Shown: piece after piece, positions 1 through 9,579 of the stretch
Position numbering within the stretch: position 1 is the first letter of the stretch
Layout of the letters: every line of letters begins with the position of its first letter
DNA from: RPQJ01 sp963732375
GTDB taxonomy: Bacteria > Pseudomonadota > Gammaproteobacteria > Steroidobacterales > Steroidobacteraceae
DNA: 64,000 bases
Direction: 5' to 3'
NCBI GenBank assembly: GCA_963732375.1
Contig: CAVSZE010000013.1
Coordinates: forward strand, 186,001-250,000
Position numbers and translations under genes: made by a program
The notes under the pieces: generated by a model
Seen by the model: only the letters and a program-made list of their open reading frames with translations
Database searches by the model: none
Told to the model about the DNA's origin: nothing

Positions 1-41
1 ACACGCCCCTCCCCGCCATCCAACGCCACGCCCAACGCCCC

Positions 42-1376
<1,335 letters not shown>

Positions 1377-1389
1377 CCGAAAACCATCC

Positions 1390-1773
1390 ATGAACGACCC
1401 ACGCCCGACGGACATCAAGCTGCGCACGCGCTCGCGGGTTCTCGAAGTCGCCTTCGACGACGGCGAGCGCCACGAACTGCCGTTCGAGTACCTGCGCGTG
1501 TATTCACCGTCGGCTGAAGTGCTCGGTCACGGGCCAGGCCAGGAGACGCTGCAACTCGGCAAGCACGATGTCGGGGTCAAGGCGGTCGAACCGGTGGGCA
1601 ACTACGCTGTGCGCATCGTTTTCGACGACGGCCACGACTCGGGGCTCTACACCTGGGGCTACCTGCAGGAACTCGGGCGAACCCGCGCCGAGAAGTGGCT
1701 GCGCTACCTCGAGCGGGTCGCGCAGCTGGGGTTGCCCTATCCGACGCCGGTGCCTTCCAAACCCCGCGGCTGA
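1390..1773 (+). CDS. DUF971 family protein (butyrobetaine hydroxylase N-terminal-like)
   Basis: A 127-residue protein made only of the DUF971 fold, the small domain found at the N-terminus of gamma-butyrobetaine hydroxylases. Visible family features are the opening LRTRSRVLEVAFDDG, the LPFEYLRVYSPSAEV stretch and a closing GLYTWGYLQELG segment. It starts 13 bases after the hslU stop, so the two are probably co-transcribed; hslU next to DUF971 is a common gammaproteobacterial neighbourhood. An iron-sulfur or cofactor role has been proposed for the domain, but nothing here fixes its function. Confidence 0.9.
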   Translation: MNDPRPTDIKLRTRSRVLEVAFDDGERHELPFEYLRVYSPSAEVLGHGPGQETLQLGKHDVGVKAVEPVGNYAVRIVFDDGHDSGLYTWGYLQELGRTRAEKWLRYLERVAQLGLPYPTPVPSKPRG

Positions 1774-1780
1774 GTGGGCC

Positions 1781-1889
1781 GGGGGAGTGCCGTAGCACCC
1801 TCCCGGGGCGTCGCGCGGCATGGACGCCGCGCGCGAGCCCCCAGGGACGGGTTCACGGCGTCCCCGGGAGGGTGCTACGGCGCTCCCCC
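1781..1889. repeat. REP-like palindromic element between DUF971 gene and ubiE
   Basis: Two 28-base arms, 1781-1808 and 1862-1889, are reverse complements with one mismatch. The left arm contains GTGCCGTAGCACCCTCCCGG. The 53-base centre holds a second GC-rich hairpin-prone part (CGCGCGGC and GCCGCGCG). The unit begins 7 bases after the DUF971 stop and ends 37 bases before ubiE. Similar imperfect palindromes are scattered between genes in many high-GC gammaproteobacteria, from memory rather than from a search. It could also end the hslU transcript. Confidence 0.8.
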
Positions 1890-1926
1890 GACAGCATTGC
1901 ACTCCACCGCGTAGAATGGCGGGCTC

Positions 1927-2706
1927 ATGAGCGAAGCAGACCCCAAAACGCCGGCCCCGGGCGCGCCCGGCTCCGTGGACTTCGGCTACCGACAGGTTCC
2001 GGCTGCCGAAAAGGCAGCTCGTGTCCGCGAGGTATTCGACTCGGTCGCGGACAAGTACGACCTGATGAACGACCTGATGTCCGCCGGCGTGCATCGCCTG
2101 TGGAAGCGGTTCGCACTGTCCCAGACGGGGCTGCGGCCGGGCCAGTCGGCGCTCGACGTCGCCGGCGGCACCGGCGACATCGCGGCCGGGATGGCCGCGC
2201 AGGTCGGCGAGAACGGTCTCGTGGTCCTCTCGGACATCAACGCCGCGATGCTGGGTGTGGGCCGTGACCGGCTGCTCGATCGAGGCCTGATGCGCAACGT
2301 GCGTTTCGCGCTCGCCAATGCGGAGTGCCTGCCGTTCGCCGACGAGAGCTTCGACTGCGTGACCATCGCCTTCGGGCTGCGCAACGTGACGGACAAAGCC
2401 GCGGCGCTTGCATCCATGCGGCGTGTGCTCAGGCCCGGCGGCCGCCTGCTGGTGCTGGAATTCTCGAAACCCACGCTGCCGGGCCTCAAGAAGTTATACG
2501 ACGTCTATTCATTCAGCGTGCTGCCCTGGCTCGGTCGCCGCGTGGCCGGGGACTCCGACAGCTACCAGTACCTGGCCGAGTCGATCCGCCGGTTTCCGGA
2601 CCAGCAGGCGCTGCTCGCGATGATGCGCGAGGCCGGGCTCGAGGACTGCCGCCACCACGACCTGAGCGGCGGGATCGTCGCGCTGCACCGCGGCTTCCGC
2701 TACTGA
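1927..2706 (+). CDS. ubiE: UbiE, demethylubiquinone/menaquinone C-methyltransferase
   Basis: SAM-dependent C-methyltransferase acting on 2-octaprenyl-6-methoxy-1,4-benzoquinol in ubiquinone synthesis (and on demethylmenaquinone where present). The 259-residue length fits the family. Motif I ALDVAGGTGDIA binds SAM; the IAFGLRNVTDK signature and the C-terminal GGIVALHRGFRY end are characteristic. The N-terminus carries VREVFDSVADKYDLMNDLMS, the usual UbiE opening. ubiJ begins one base after its stop, giving the conserved ubiE-ubiJ-ubiB order. Confidence 0.97.
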   Translation: MSEADPKTPAPGAPGSVDFGYRQVPAAEKAARVREVFDSVADKYDLMNDLMSAGVHRLWKRFALSQTGLRPGQSALDVAGGTGDIAAGMAAQVGENGLVVLSDINAAMLGVGRDRLLDRGLMRNVRFALANAECLPFADESFDCVTIAFGLRNVTDKAAALASMRRVLRPGGRLLVLEFSKPTLPGLKKLYDVYSFSVLPWLGRRVAGDSDSYQYLAESIRRFPDQQALLAMMREAGLEDCRHHDLSGGIVALHRGFRY

Positions 2707-2707
2707 C

Positions 2708-3337
2708 ATGCTGCTCGAGCGCCTCGAGGAAGCCCTGAACCGCAATGTCGCCGAGTCGCGCAAGGCGCAGGCCCTGTGCCGCCAGCTCGACGGACGGGTC
2801 GTCTCGCTCGCCGTCACCGGAACCCCGCTCGAATTCTTCGCGACCGCGCGGGATGGACGGCTGTCGCTCTCGCCGAGGAACGAGGGTGCCGCGGCCGACG
2901 CCTCGCTGTCGGGATCGCCAATCTCGCTTCTCTCGCTCGCCGGCCCGCGCGCCGAGGGCGCACTGCGCGGCGGCGGCGTGCGCATCGAGGGCGACGCCGA
3001 GGTCGCGGAGAAGTTCCGCGACCTGCTTAAGTATGCGCAGCCCGACGTCGAGGAGGAGCTCGCGCGCGTTGTCGGCGACGTTGCCGCACGAAACCTCGCA
3101 AACCTCGCGCGCGGATTTCTCGACTTCGGCCGCAACGCGGGCCGCTCACTGGCCGGCAATGTGTCCGAGTACCTGCAGGAGGAAGGCCGCGACCTGCCTA
3201 CGCCCACGGAGGCCGAGGAGTTCCTGGCCGGCGTGGACCGCCTGCGTGACGACGTCGAGCGCTTCGATGCCCGGCTCGCGCGCCTGGGAGTGCCTGGCGC
3301 GAAGGGCGGTGTGAAGCGCCAACGGCTGGACCGCTAA
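2708..3337 (+). CDS. ubiJ: UbiJ, ubiquinone biosynthesis accessory factor (SCP2 domain)
   Basis: Lipid-binding accessory protein of the soluble Ubi metabolon. Of 209 residues, the N-terminal part (about 1-110) is an SCP2-like fold with the typical GTPLEFFAT and ADASLSGSPISLLSLA segments. The C-terminal part is charged and helical (TEAEEFLAGVDRLRDDVERF), as in E. coli UbiJ of about 200 residues. It lies directly between ubiE and ubiB, which supports the call strongly because sequence conservation in this family is low. Confidence 0.93.
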   Translation: MLLERLEEALNRNVAESRKAQALCRQLDGRVVSLAVTGTPLEFFATARDGRLSLSPRNEGAAADASLSGSPISLLSLAGPRAEGALRGGGVRIEGDAEVAEKFRDLLKYAQPDVEEELARVVGDVAARNLANLARGFLDFGRNAGRSLAGNVSEYLQEEGRDLPTPTEAEEFLAGVDRLRDDVERFDARLARLGVPGAKGGVKRQRLDR

Positions 3338-3388
3338 CGGCGCGCCGCTCCGCGCAGATCGATACCCCAGGCCACCAGTCACATCCCA

Positions 3389-5026
3389 ATGCGTCTCCGA
3401 GTCATCGGTCGCCTTCTCCAGATCCAGCGCGTCCTGGTCCGCCACGGGCTCGACGAGATCGTGCTTGCGACCCACCTGTTCCGGCCGCTGCGTTACGTTT
3501 TCTACCTGTCGCCGGCGACGTGGTTCGAGCGCAGGCGTGGAGGTTCGCGCGGGGAACGCATCCGGCTCGCGCTGGAGGAACTCGGGCCGATCTTCGTGAA
3601 GTTCGGCCAGGCGCTGTCCACGCGTCGCGACCTGCTGCCGGCGGACGTCGCCGACGAACTCGAGAAGCTGCAGGACCGGGTTCCGCCATTCCCCGGCGCG
3701 GAGGCCCGCGCGATCGCGGAGCGCGCCTACGGCCGGCCGCTCAGCGAGGTGTTCGAGAGCTTCGACGAGCAGCCGCTCGCCGCCGCATCCGTGGCGCAGG
3801 TGCACGTGGCCCGGCTGCGCAGCGGCGAGGACGTCGTCTTCAAGGTGATTCGCCCTGGCGTGCGCGAGCGGATCGAGCGCGACATCGAGGTGATGTACGT
3901 GCTGGCGCGCCTGGCGCTCTCCTATTCTGCAGAGGGCCATCGGCTGCGCCCGGTCGAAGTCGTGCGCGAGTACGAGAAGACCATCTTCGACGAGCTGGAC
4001 CTTATGCGCGAGGCGGGCAACGCCGCGCAGCTGAAGCGAAATTTCGAGGGCTCGGACCTGCTGTACGTCCCGACGGTGTACTGGGACTACTGCCGCCCCG
4101 AAGTCATGGTGATGGAGCGCATCCACGGCGTGTTGGTGAGCGACCACGACGAACTGCGCCGCCGCGGCACCAACATCCAGCGACTGGCGGAGAACGGGGT
4201 CGAGATCTTCTTCACCCAGGTGCTGCGCCACAACTTCTTCCACGCCGACATGCACCCCGGCAACATCTTCGTGCAGGTGGACGATCCCGAGCACCCGAAG
4301 TACGCGGCGGTCGACTTCGGCATCGTGGGTTCGCTGGATGCACGCGACCAGCACTACATCGCGGAGAATTTCCTCGCGTTCTTCGATCGCGACTACAACC
4401 GCGTGGCGCGGCTGCACGTGGAGTCGGGCTGGGTACCACCGGACACGCGCGTGGACGAGCTCGAGGCCGCGGTGCGCACGGTATGCGAGCCCATCTTCCA
4501 GAAGCCGATCTCGGAAATCTCATTCGCGCAGGTGCTGCTGCGCCTGTTCGAAACGGCACGTCGTTTCCAGATGAAGGTGCAGCCGCAACTTATCCTGCTG
4601 CAGAAGACCATGCTGCAGATCGAGGGGCTGGGCCGGGAACTCTATCCGCAGCTCGACCTGTGGAAGACCGCGCAGCCGGTCTTCAAGAACTGGGCCGCCG
4701 ACCGGTTGAGCGGCCGCAACGTCGCCGAGCAGCTGCGCCGACAGTTGCCGGAGCTTGGCGAGGCGCTGCGCATGCTGCCGCAGGTGCTGCAGCAGTTCGT
4801 GCAGAAGGCATCCGAAGGCAACTTCCGCCTGAAGGTCGAGCAACCCGGCATCGGGCAGTTGCGCGACGAGATCCGGGCGAGTGCGCGGCGGCGAGACACG
4901 ACCATCATTGCGGCCACGACGCTGCTGGGCGGGCTCATCTGGCTCGCGATCGGGGTTTCGCCGTGGCCCGGCGTGGCGCTCTGCGCAGCGGGGCTGCTCG
5001 GAATCGTGGTGGCACGTCGCGCCTGA
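3389..5026 (+). CDS. ubiB: UbiB, atypical kinase/ATPase for ubiquinone biosynthesis
   Basis: ADCK/UbiB-family protein-kinase-like ATPase needed for ubiquinone synthesis at the membrane. The 545-residue length nearly equals E. coli UbiB. Visible are the KxGQ motif in IFVKFGQALSTRRDLLP, the alanine-rich nucleotide loop AAASVAQVH, the FHADMHPGNI catalytic-loop equivalent and VDFGIVG as the metal-binding DFG. Two hydrophobic segments near residues 500-543 form the C-terminal anchor. It is the last gene of the rightward ubi cluster and converges with the thioesterase-like gene 9 bases later. Confidence 0.97.
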   Translation: MRLRVIGRLLQIQRVLVRHGLDEIVLATHLFRPLRYVFYLSPATWFERRRGGSRGERIRLALEELGPIFVKFGQALSTRRDLLPADVADELEKLQDRVPPFPGAEARAIAERAYGRPLSEVFESFDEQPLAAASVAQVHVARLRSGEDVVFKVIRPGVRERIERDIEVMYVLARLALSYSAEGHRLRPVEVVREYEKTIFDELDLMREAGNAAQLKRNFEGSDLLYVPTVYWDYCRPEVMVMERIHGVLVSDHDELRRRGTNIQRLAENGVEIFFTQVLRHNFFHADMHPGNIFVQVDDPEHPKYAAVDFGIVGSLDARDQHYIAENFLAFFDRDYNRVARLHVESGWVPPDTRVDELEAAVRTVCEPIFQKPISEISFAQVLLRLFETARRFQMKVQPQLILLQKTMLQIEGLGRELYPQLDLWKTAQPVFKNWAADRLSGRNVAEQLRRQLPELGEALRMLPQVLQQFVQKASEGNFRLKVEQPGIGQLRDEIRASARRRDTTIIAATTLLGGLIWLAIGVSPWPGVALCAAGLLGIVVARRA

Positions 5027-5035
5027 ACACGGCGG

Positions 5036-5743
5036 CTATCCCTGCGCCGCCTTCAACTCGATCCACGTCGCGCGGGCACGCGCGCAGAGTTCGCCTTCCT
5101 GGTCGAAGATCGCTGTGCCGGCGTAGTGCTTGCGCCCCTCTGCACCCAGCTTCCAGCCAATGACAGTGCAGGACTCGCCCACGCGGACGCAGCGATCGAC
5201 GTGCGCGTGCATCTCACCGAGCACCATGGTGCGGCGACCAGCACAGAGCGCGAAGTAGCCGGGGCAGTCGAGCGCCGCCCAGTGGAACTCGACCGCGACC
5301 TTGCCGTCGCCGGCGTCGAGGTCGTCGGCCGGCAGCCACGGCGCCGCGACGATGCCGGTCTCCAGCATGCCGGGAAATATCCTGAGTCCCTCGCCGCGCC
5401 GGCGGTGCGGGCCGCACACGAAGCAGTCCGGAAACACGTGATGGTTGAATCCCGGATAGTGCTGGGACGCCCACACGGCCTGCACGTATGGCGGCGGCGG
5501 CGGCACCTCGAGCTCGAGTTTCGACGGCCGGCCGAGCGCGATCGGCCCGGATCCGGCTGCTGAAAGCTCCCAGTCCCCGCTGTCGAGCAGCGACACGCTG
5601 AGCGCCTGGTCCAACGGAGGCGGCGCCAGCAGCCGAACGCTCATGTCCACGCCTACAGCGACGACGAATGCCCCGCAGGCATAGCCTCCGTTCGCGGAAG
5701 CTGGCGGACCGTTGAAGCGGCGATCGATCGTGAGAGTCTTCAC
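5036..5743 (-). CDS. Hotdog-fold acyl-CoA thioesterase-like protein
   Basis: A 235-residue protein with features of double-hotdog thioesterase-like proteins: the N-terminal RFNGPPASANGGYACG segment and a central FPDCFVCGPHRRRGEGLRIF stretch with two close cysteines, followed by a second half ending in ARATWIEL. No catalytic residue can be assigned with confidence. The start is a GTG at 5743 that overlaps the stop of the upstream DUF2007 gene (GTGA), so translation is probably coupled. The substrate is unknown. Confidence 0.7.
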   Translation of the reverse strand: MKTLTIDRRFNGPPASANGGYACGAFVVAVGVDMSVRLLAPPPLDQALSVSLLDSGDWELSAAGSGPIALGRPSKLELEVPPPPPYVQAVWASQHYPGFNHHVFPDCFVCGPHRRRGEGLRIFPGMLETGIVAAPWLPADDLDAGDGKVAVEFHWAALDCPGYFALCAGRRTMVLGEMHAHVDRCVRVGESCTVIGWKLGAEGRKHYAGTAIFDQEGELCARARATWIELKAAQG

Positions 5744-6066
5744 ACGCCCTCCGGCCGGGATTCCATAGGCGCTGCGCAGTTCCAGCATTCGGAGAACTGC
5801 GGCTCGATTCGCTCGCCGCAGCGGGCGCAGGTCCACGCATCGCCGGTCGGCTGCGAATGGAGCGCCACGTCGATCAAGCCGCGCGCGCGCAGTTCCTGCC
5901 CTGATTCGCGGACCCACAGTTCGGGCCAACACTCGACGAACGGGATTTCGCCCACCACGCCGGACAGCCGGTCGTTCCTGACGATGCAGGCGATTCCCTC
6001 GGACTCGAGCAGGTTGCGAAGGTGCGCAATCTCGACGGCCGATTCTGCAGTATGTACCTTGCGCAT
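5740..6066 (-). CDS. DUF2007 protein with C-terminal zinc ribbon
   Basis: A 108-residue protein. The first 70 residues match the DUF2007 fold (KVHTAESAVEIAHLRNLLESEGI, then VRESGQELRARGLI), a small ferredoxin-like domain annotated as a putative signal-transducing or PII-like domain. The C-terminal part has CARC, ten residues, then CWNC, a zinc-ribbon arrangement. Its stop overlaps the GTG start of the thioesterase-like gene, and the ion-channel gene ends 18 bases upstream. Function is not established; cytoplasmic. Confidence 0.8.
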   Translation of the reverse strand: MRKVHTAESAVEIAHLRNLLESEGIACIVRNDRLSGVVGEIPFVECWPELWVRESGQELRARGLIDVALHSQPTGDAWTCARCGERIEPQFSECWNCAAPMESRPEGV

Positions 6067-6084
6067 GACGTGCGTCGCGGCGGG

Positions 6085-6531
6085 TCAACCCCGCCAGAAC
6101 CGATCCATCTCGAGGTAGGTGAACGACACCGACCAGCCGATCAGCACCAGGCCTGCAAGACTCTCCATTCCGGTCAGTACGCGAATGTTGCCGATCGGCG
6201 TGAGGTCGCCCAGTCCCAGCGTCGTGTAACAGGTGGCAGAGTAGTACACATAGTCGAACAGGCCGACTGTGTGCGGCGCCAGCAACTGTCCGTGCTCCGC
6301 ATTGTGTGCCAGCGCGAAGTACCCCAGGCCGAAGATCCAGATCTCGGTAACGTGGATCAGCAGGATCGTGAATATCATGACCAGGATGCGCGGCCGTGGC
6401 CGGATGCGGATGCGCTTCAGCCGCGCGGTCAGCCGTGAAAGCGCCTCGTAGTGGATCAGCACACAGATGACCACCAGCGCAATCGTGGACACGCTGACCA
6501 CGCCGAGAGACAGATAGTCCGTCTGGTTCAT
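6085..6531 (-). CDS. Small two-pore-segment ion channel (potassium-channel fold)
   Basis: A 148-residue inner-membrane protein with hydrophobic segments near residues 7-27, 49-72 and 124-142. Between the last two is a pore loop with the filter-like motif TTLGLGD, close to the potassium-channel TxGxGD signature. This is the architecture of Ion_trans_2 channels, without an RCK domain. The ATG at 6531 overlaps the VanY stop (ATGA), and the gene belongs to the leftward cluster 7286-5036. Ion selectivity is inferred from the filter only. Confidence 0.82.
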   Translation of the reverse strand: MNQTDYLSLGVVSVSTIALVVICVLIHYEALSRLTARLKRIRIRPRPRILVMIFTILLIHVTEIWIFGLGYFALAHNAEHGQLLAPHTVGLFDYVYYSATCYTTLGLGDLTPIGNIRVLTGMESLAGLVLIGWSVSFTYLEMDRFWRG

Positions 6532-7286
6532 TTTCCAGACGGCCCTGTCGCTTCCGGCCCGCCTATGTGCCCGCCTTCTCGGCAAACCTTGCTGCCCTGC
6601 GCACCCCCGGGTGTTGGTCGGTCCACCGCGAGTACAAAGCGCGTGTAGATTTCCGGAAGGCGCTCGAGCACCTGCGCCTTGCCGAGCATGTCGCTGGCCG
6701 CGACCGCGGCACGCAGCACCGGCAGGCTGAGCGACTCGAGCGCGGCCGAGGACACGGGCCAGTAGCTCAGGTGCCAGGGTTCGATGCCGGCGCCGCAGCC
6801 GGCCGATGCATAAGGCCGGTGAAAACCGAATCGCATCATGTTTGCATCGAGCCACGCGGCAAGCTTGCCGAACACTCCGTCCGCCGCATATTCAGCCGGC
6901 ACCAGCTGCACCTTGTACCCGTCCGGCATGGCGGCCGAGTCGATTACGTCCATGTCGGAGCCCCAGTGGTGGCGGCTGCCGCCGGGGATGGCCGACCAGC
7001 AGAGGATCGCGTCCACCCTGTGCGCGTCGTCGAGCGACGCCGGATCGATGATCCGCCCGCCGCGGTCGAACAATGGCTGCTCGCCACTCCATTTCCGGTT
7101 CCACAGCAATACCTGCCGGTCGAAGTCCCGGAAGCTCGACGCCGCGACCAGGTCGATGCCGGCCTCCGCGGCAGCATCACGCATGGCGAGAAAGGACGTG
7201 ACGACCTCGGCGTGCAGGACGCATCGTGGACGGTCGAGTTCCACGACGTGAGTCCTGGACCGGCCTGTCAGTTCGAGTTCATTCAT
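6528..7286 (-). CDS. VanY-type D-alanyl-D-alanine carboxypeptidase family protein (M15B)
   Basis: A 252-residue LAS-family metallopeptidase. The pattern SRHHWGSDMD (residues 104-113) supplies the zinc His106 and Asp113, and EPWHLSYW supplies the third ligand near residue 173; the SSFRDFDRQ stretch is also typical. Such enzymes trim D-Ala from peptidoglycan stems. No classical signal peptide is visible at the N-terminus, which is unusual for a periplasmic enzyme. It is first in the overlapping four-gene leftward cluster and is divergent from the GGDEF-EAL gene. Confidence 0.85.
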   Translation of the reverse strand: MNELELTGRSRTHVVELDRPRCVLHAEVVTSFLAMRDAAAEAGIDLVAASSFRDFDRQVLLWNRKWSGEQPLFDRGGRIIDPASLDDAHRVDAILCWSAIPGGSRHHWGSDMDVIDSAAMPDGYKVQLVPAEYAADGVFGKLAAWLDANMMRFGFHRPYASAGCGAGIEPWHLSYWPVSSAALESLSLPVLRAAVAASDMLGKAQVLERLPEIYTRFVLAVDRPTPGGAQGSKVCREGGHIGGPEATGPSGK

Positions 7287-7352
7287 GCGCGACGCCCCCG
7301 GATTCCAAGCATACCCGACTCCCAGGCCATGCCGGCCCCGCCTGGCAGTGTC

Positions 7353-7364
7353 GGAAAATTTTCC
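7353..7364. promoter_or_regulatory. 12-bp palindrome in the VanY / GGDEF-EAL divergent region
   Basis: GGAAAATTTTCC is a perfect palindrome in the 207-base gap between two divergently transcribed genes. It is AT-rich against a GC-rich background, so a regulator site is possible. No convincing -35/-10 pair was found beside it. Nothing else is recognised in this gap. Confidence 0.3.
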
Positions 7365-7493
7365 AATTCATCAAGCGCTTGGCATCACCGCAAGGGTCGC
7401 CCCGGGGCCTCGCCGAGTCTATGATGTCCTCGGGGCAGGCACTACAAGAACCAATCCAGGCTGGCTTCTGCCGGCGGTAAGTCCAGGCGGCAC

Positions 7494-9512
7494 ATGCGCG
7501 GGATGATTCTCAAGCATCGATACGTTCTCGCGATCATCGTGATCGGCGTACTGGTGACCGTGGTATTCAGCGAGACGGTGACCGGGGGCCGGATCTGGCT
7601 GGTGGTTGCTGCGGGGCTGATCCTGTCGCTTCTGGCCGGATTGATTGCGTGGCAACTCATCGCGCGCATCGACCGCGCGATCGAGTCGCTGGTGCGCAGT
7701 GCGGAGCGGATCGGCGGCGGGCACTACGCGGACCCGGTCACGACCAGCGGCGTTCGCGAGATTGCGCGAATCGAGGACGCGCTCGAGCGAATGCGCGAGG
7801 CGCTCGCCAGCACGACGATTTCCCGCGACTACCTCGGCATCCTGCTGAACAGCATGAGCGACGCCGTGCTGGTCATGGCGCCGGACGGCCGCGTGCGCAC
7901 CGCGAACCGCGCGGCGGAGATCCTGCTCGGACACGAGCCCGGGCACCTCACGGGCCTCGTCCTTGCATCGCTGATCGCCGAGGAACACCGCGCGGCCTTC
8001 GACCCGGCCCGCGTTCTCGAAGCTCCAGGCGAAACCGTGGTCAGCACGGCCCGTGGCCAGACAATACCCGTGTCGGTTACGGCGTCCGCGATCTCGAGCG
8101 ACGACCCCCGATTCCAGGGCAACATCTTCGTGCTGCGCGACGTCACCGATCGCAAGCGAGCGGAGCGGCGCATCCGTTACCTCGCGCGTTTCGACGCGCT
8201 GACCAAGATGCCGAACCGCATGCAGTTCCAGCACCTGCTGCAACAGGCGATCGCCCGGTCGCTGCGGCAAGGTCGATCGCTCGCCTTGCTGTACCTGGAC
8301 GTGGACAACTTCAAGGAAATCAACGACACCTTCGGCCACGAAGCTGGCGACCGTGTCCTCGAGACGCTGAGCGAGCGCCTCGGCCGCATCCTGCCGCAGG
8401 AGTCGGTAGTCGGTCGCCTTGCCGGCGACGAATTCGCGGTATTTGCCGAGACCACAGCCAACAAGGGCGACCGGCACGAGCAGGCGGCGTCGCTCGCCCG
8501 GCTGCTGCTGACCGAGATCGCGCGGTCGCAGCACGTGGCTGGGCACGAACTCGAAGTTACCGCGAGCATCGGCATTGCCGCGTGTCCAGAGGATGGCGAC
8601 AACGTCATCGACCTGATCCGCAATGCCGACGCCGCCATGTACTACGCAAAACGCGCCGGCCGCAATTGCCAGGTCTTCTATGCCCCGGAGATGAACGCGG
8701 CGGCTGTCGAGCGACTGCTGCTCAAGGCCAAGCTCAAGCTGGCCCTGGTCCGCGACGAATTCCACGTGCGTTACCAGCCCAAGATAGACCTCGCGAGCGG
8801 CCAGGTCATCGGCGCGGAGGCGCTGCTGCGCTGGCGGCTTCCGGGCCACGGCGAGATTGCGCCTGCCCAGTTCATCCCGCTCGCCGAGGAATCCCGCCTG
8901 ATTCTCGACATCGGCGCGTGGGTGCTGAACCAGGTGTGCAGCGACTATGCGGCATGGCAGCGACGCGTGGCGGATCCGGGCATGGTTGCGATCAACCTGT
9001 CGCTTAAGGAACTGAACCATGCGAGCTTCATCCCACGATGCCGATCAGTGTTCGAGAAGCACGGCGTGTCGCCCAGCCGGGTGGAACTCGAGATCACCGA
9101 GACCACGCTGATGATGGACGCCGCGCGCACGCTCCCGCTGCTCGACGAGTTGCGGGCCATGGGCGTGCACCTTTCAATCGACGACTTCGGAACCGGCTAT
9201 TCGAGCTTGAGCGCGCTGCAGCAGTTCCCGATCGGGACGCTGAAAATCGACCAGTCGTTCGTGCGCAACGCGGCCACCGATCCCGACGACGCGACCATCG
9301 TGCGCACCATCATCGAGATGGGCCGCAGCCTCGGCCTGCAGGTGCTGGCCGAAGGCATCGAGACCGAGGAGCAGCGGGCATTCCTGCTGCACAGCGGCTG
9401 CCAGTACGGGCAAGGGCGGCTGCTCGGCGATCCGATGACGGCCGACGACTTCCTGGACACGATGCTCAGGCAGGCGACTGGCCAGCACCCGGTGCTGCGG
9501 CTCCCGGCCTGA
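7494..9512 (+). CDS. Membrane PAS-GGDEF-EAL cyclic-di-GMP protein
   Basis: A 672-residue signalling protein. Two membrane segments (about 8-25 and 32-53) are followed by a HAMP-like helical linker, a PAS domain (about 118-228), a GGDEF domain (about 235-400) with signature AGDEF near residue 312, and an EAL domain (about 410-660) with GAEALLRW near 440 and DDFGTGYSSL. AGDEF in place of GGDEF is found in active cyclases, and the EAL catalytic motifs look intact, so both activities are possible. The periplasmic loop is very short, so sensing probably occurs through the PAS domain. Confidence 0.95.
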   Translation: MRGMILKHRYVLAIIVIGVLVTVVFSETVTGGRIWLVVAAGLILSLLAGLIAWQLIARIDRAIESLVRSAERIGGGHYADPVTTSGVREIARIEDALERMREALASTTISRDYLGILLNSMSDAVLVMAPDGRVRTANRAAEILLGHEPGHLTGLVLASLIAEEHRAAFDPARVLEAPGETVVSTARGQTIPVSVTASAISSDDPRFQGNIFVLRDVTDRKRAERRIRYLARFDALTKMPNRMQFQHLLQQAIARSLRQGRSLALLYLDVDNFKEINDTFGHEAGDRVLETLSERLGRILPQESVVGRLAGDEFAVFAETTANKGDRHEQAASLARLLLTEIARSQHVAGHELEVTASIGIAACPEDGDNVIDLIRNADAAMYYAKRAGRNCQVFYAPEMNAAAVERLLLKAKLKLALVRDEFHVRYQPKIDLASGQVIGAEALLRWRLPGHGEIAPAQFIPLAEESRLILDIGAWVLNQVCSDYAAWQRRVADPGMVAINLSLKELNHASFIPRCRSVFEKHGVSPSRVELEITETTLMMDAARTLPLLDELRAMGVHLSIDDFGTGYSSLSALQQFPIGTLKIDQSFVRNAATDPDDATIVRTIIEMGRSLGLQVLAEGIETEEQRAFLLHSGCQYGQGRLLGDPMTADDFLDTMLRQATGQHPVLRLPA

Positions 9513-9579
9513 ACCACCGAGACGCGCAGACCGTGACCTGGAGCGCGCGCGTCCTTGCGCGTGGTACTCTTTTTCCGCC

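Noticed and set aside
7419..9020. Long minus-strand open frame opposite the GGDEF-EAL gene.
   Set aside because: The plus strand carries clear domain motifs; the antisense product is low-complexity and has no family features.
9520..9575. GC-rich inverted bases followed by TTTTT before the GST gene, considered as a terminator of the GGDEF-EAL gene.
   Set aside because: The stem is short and separated from the T-run by eight or more bases, so it does not fit an intrinsic terminator.
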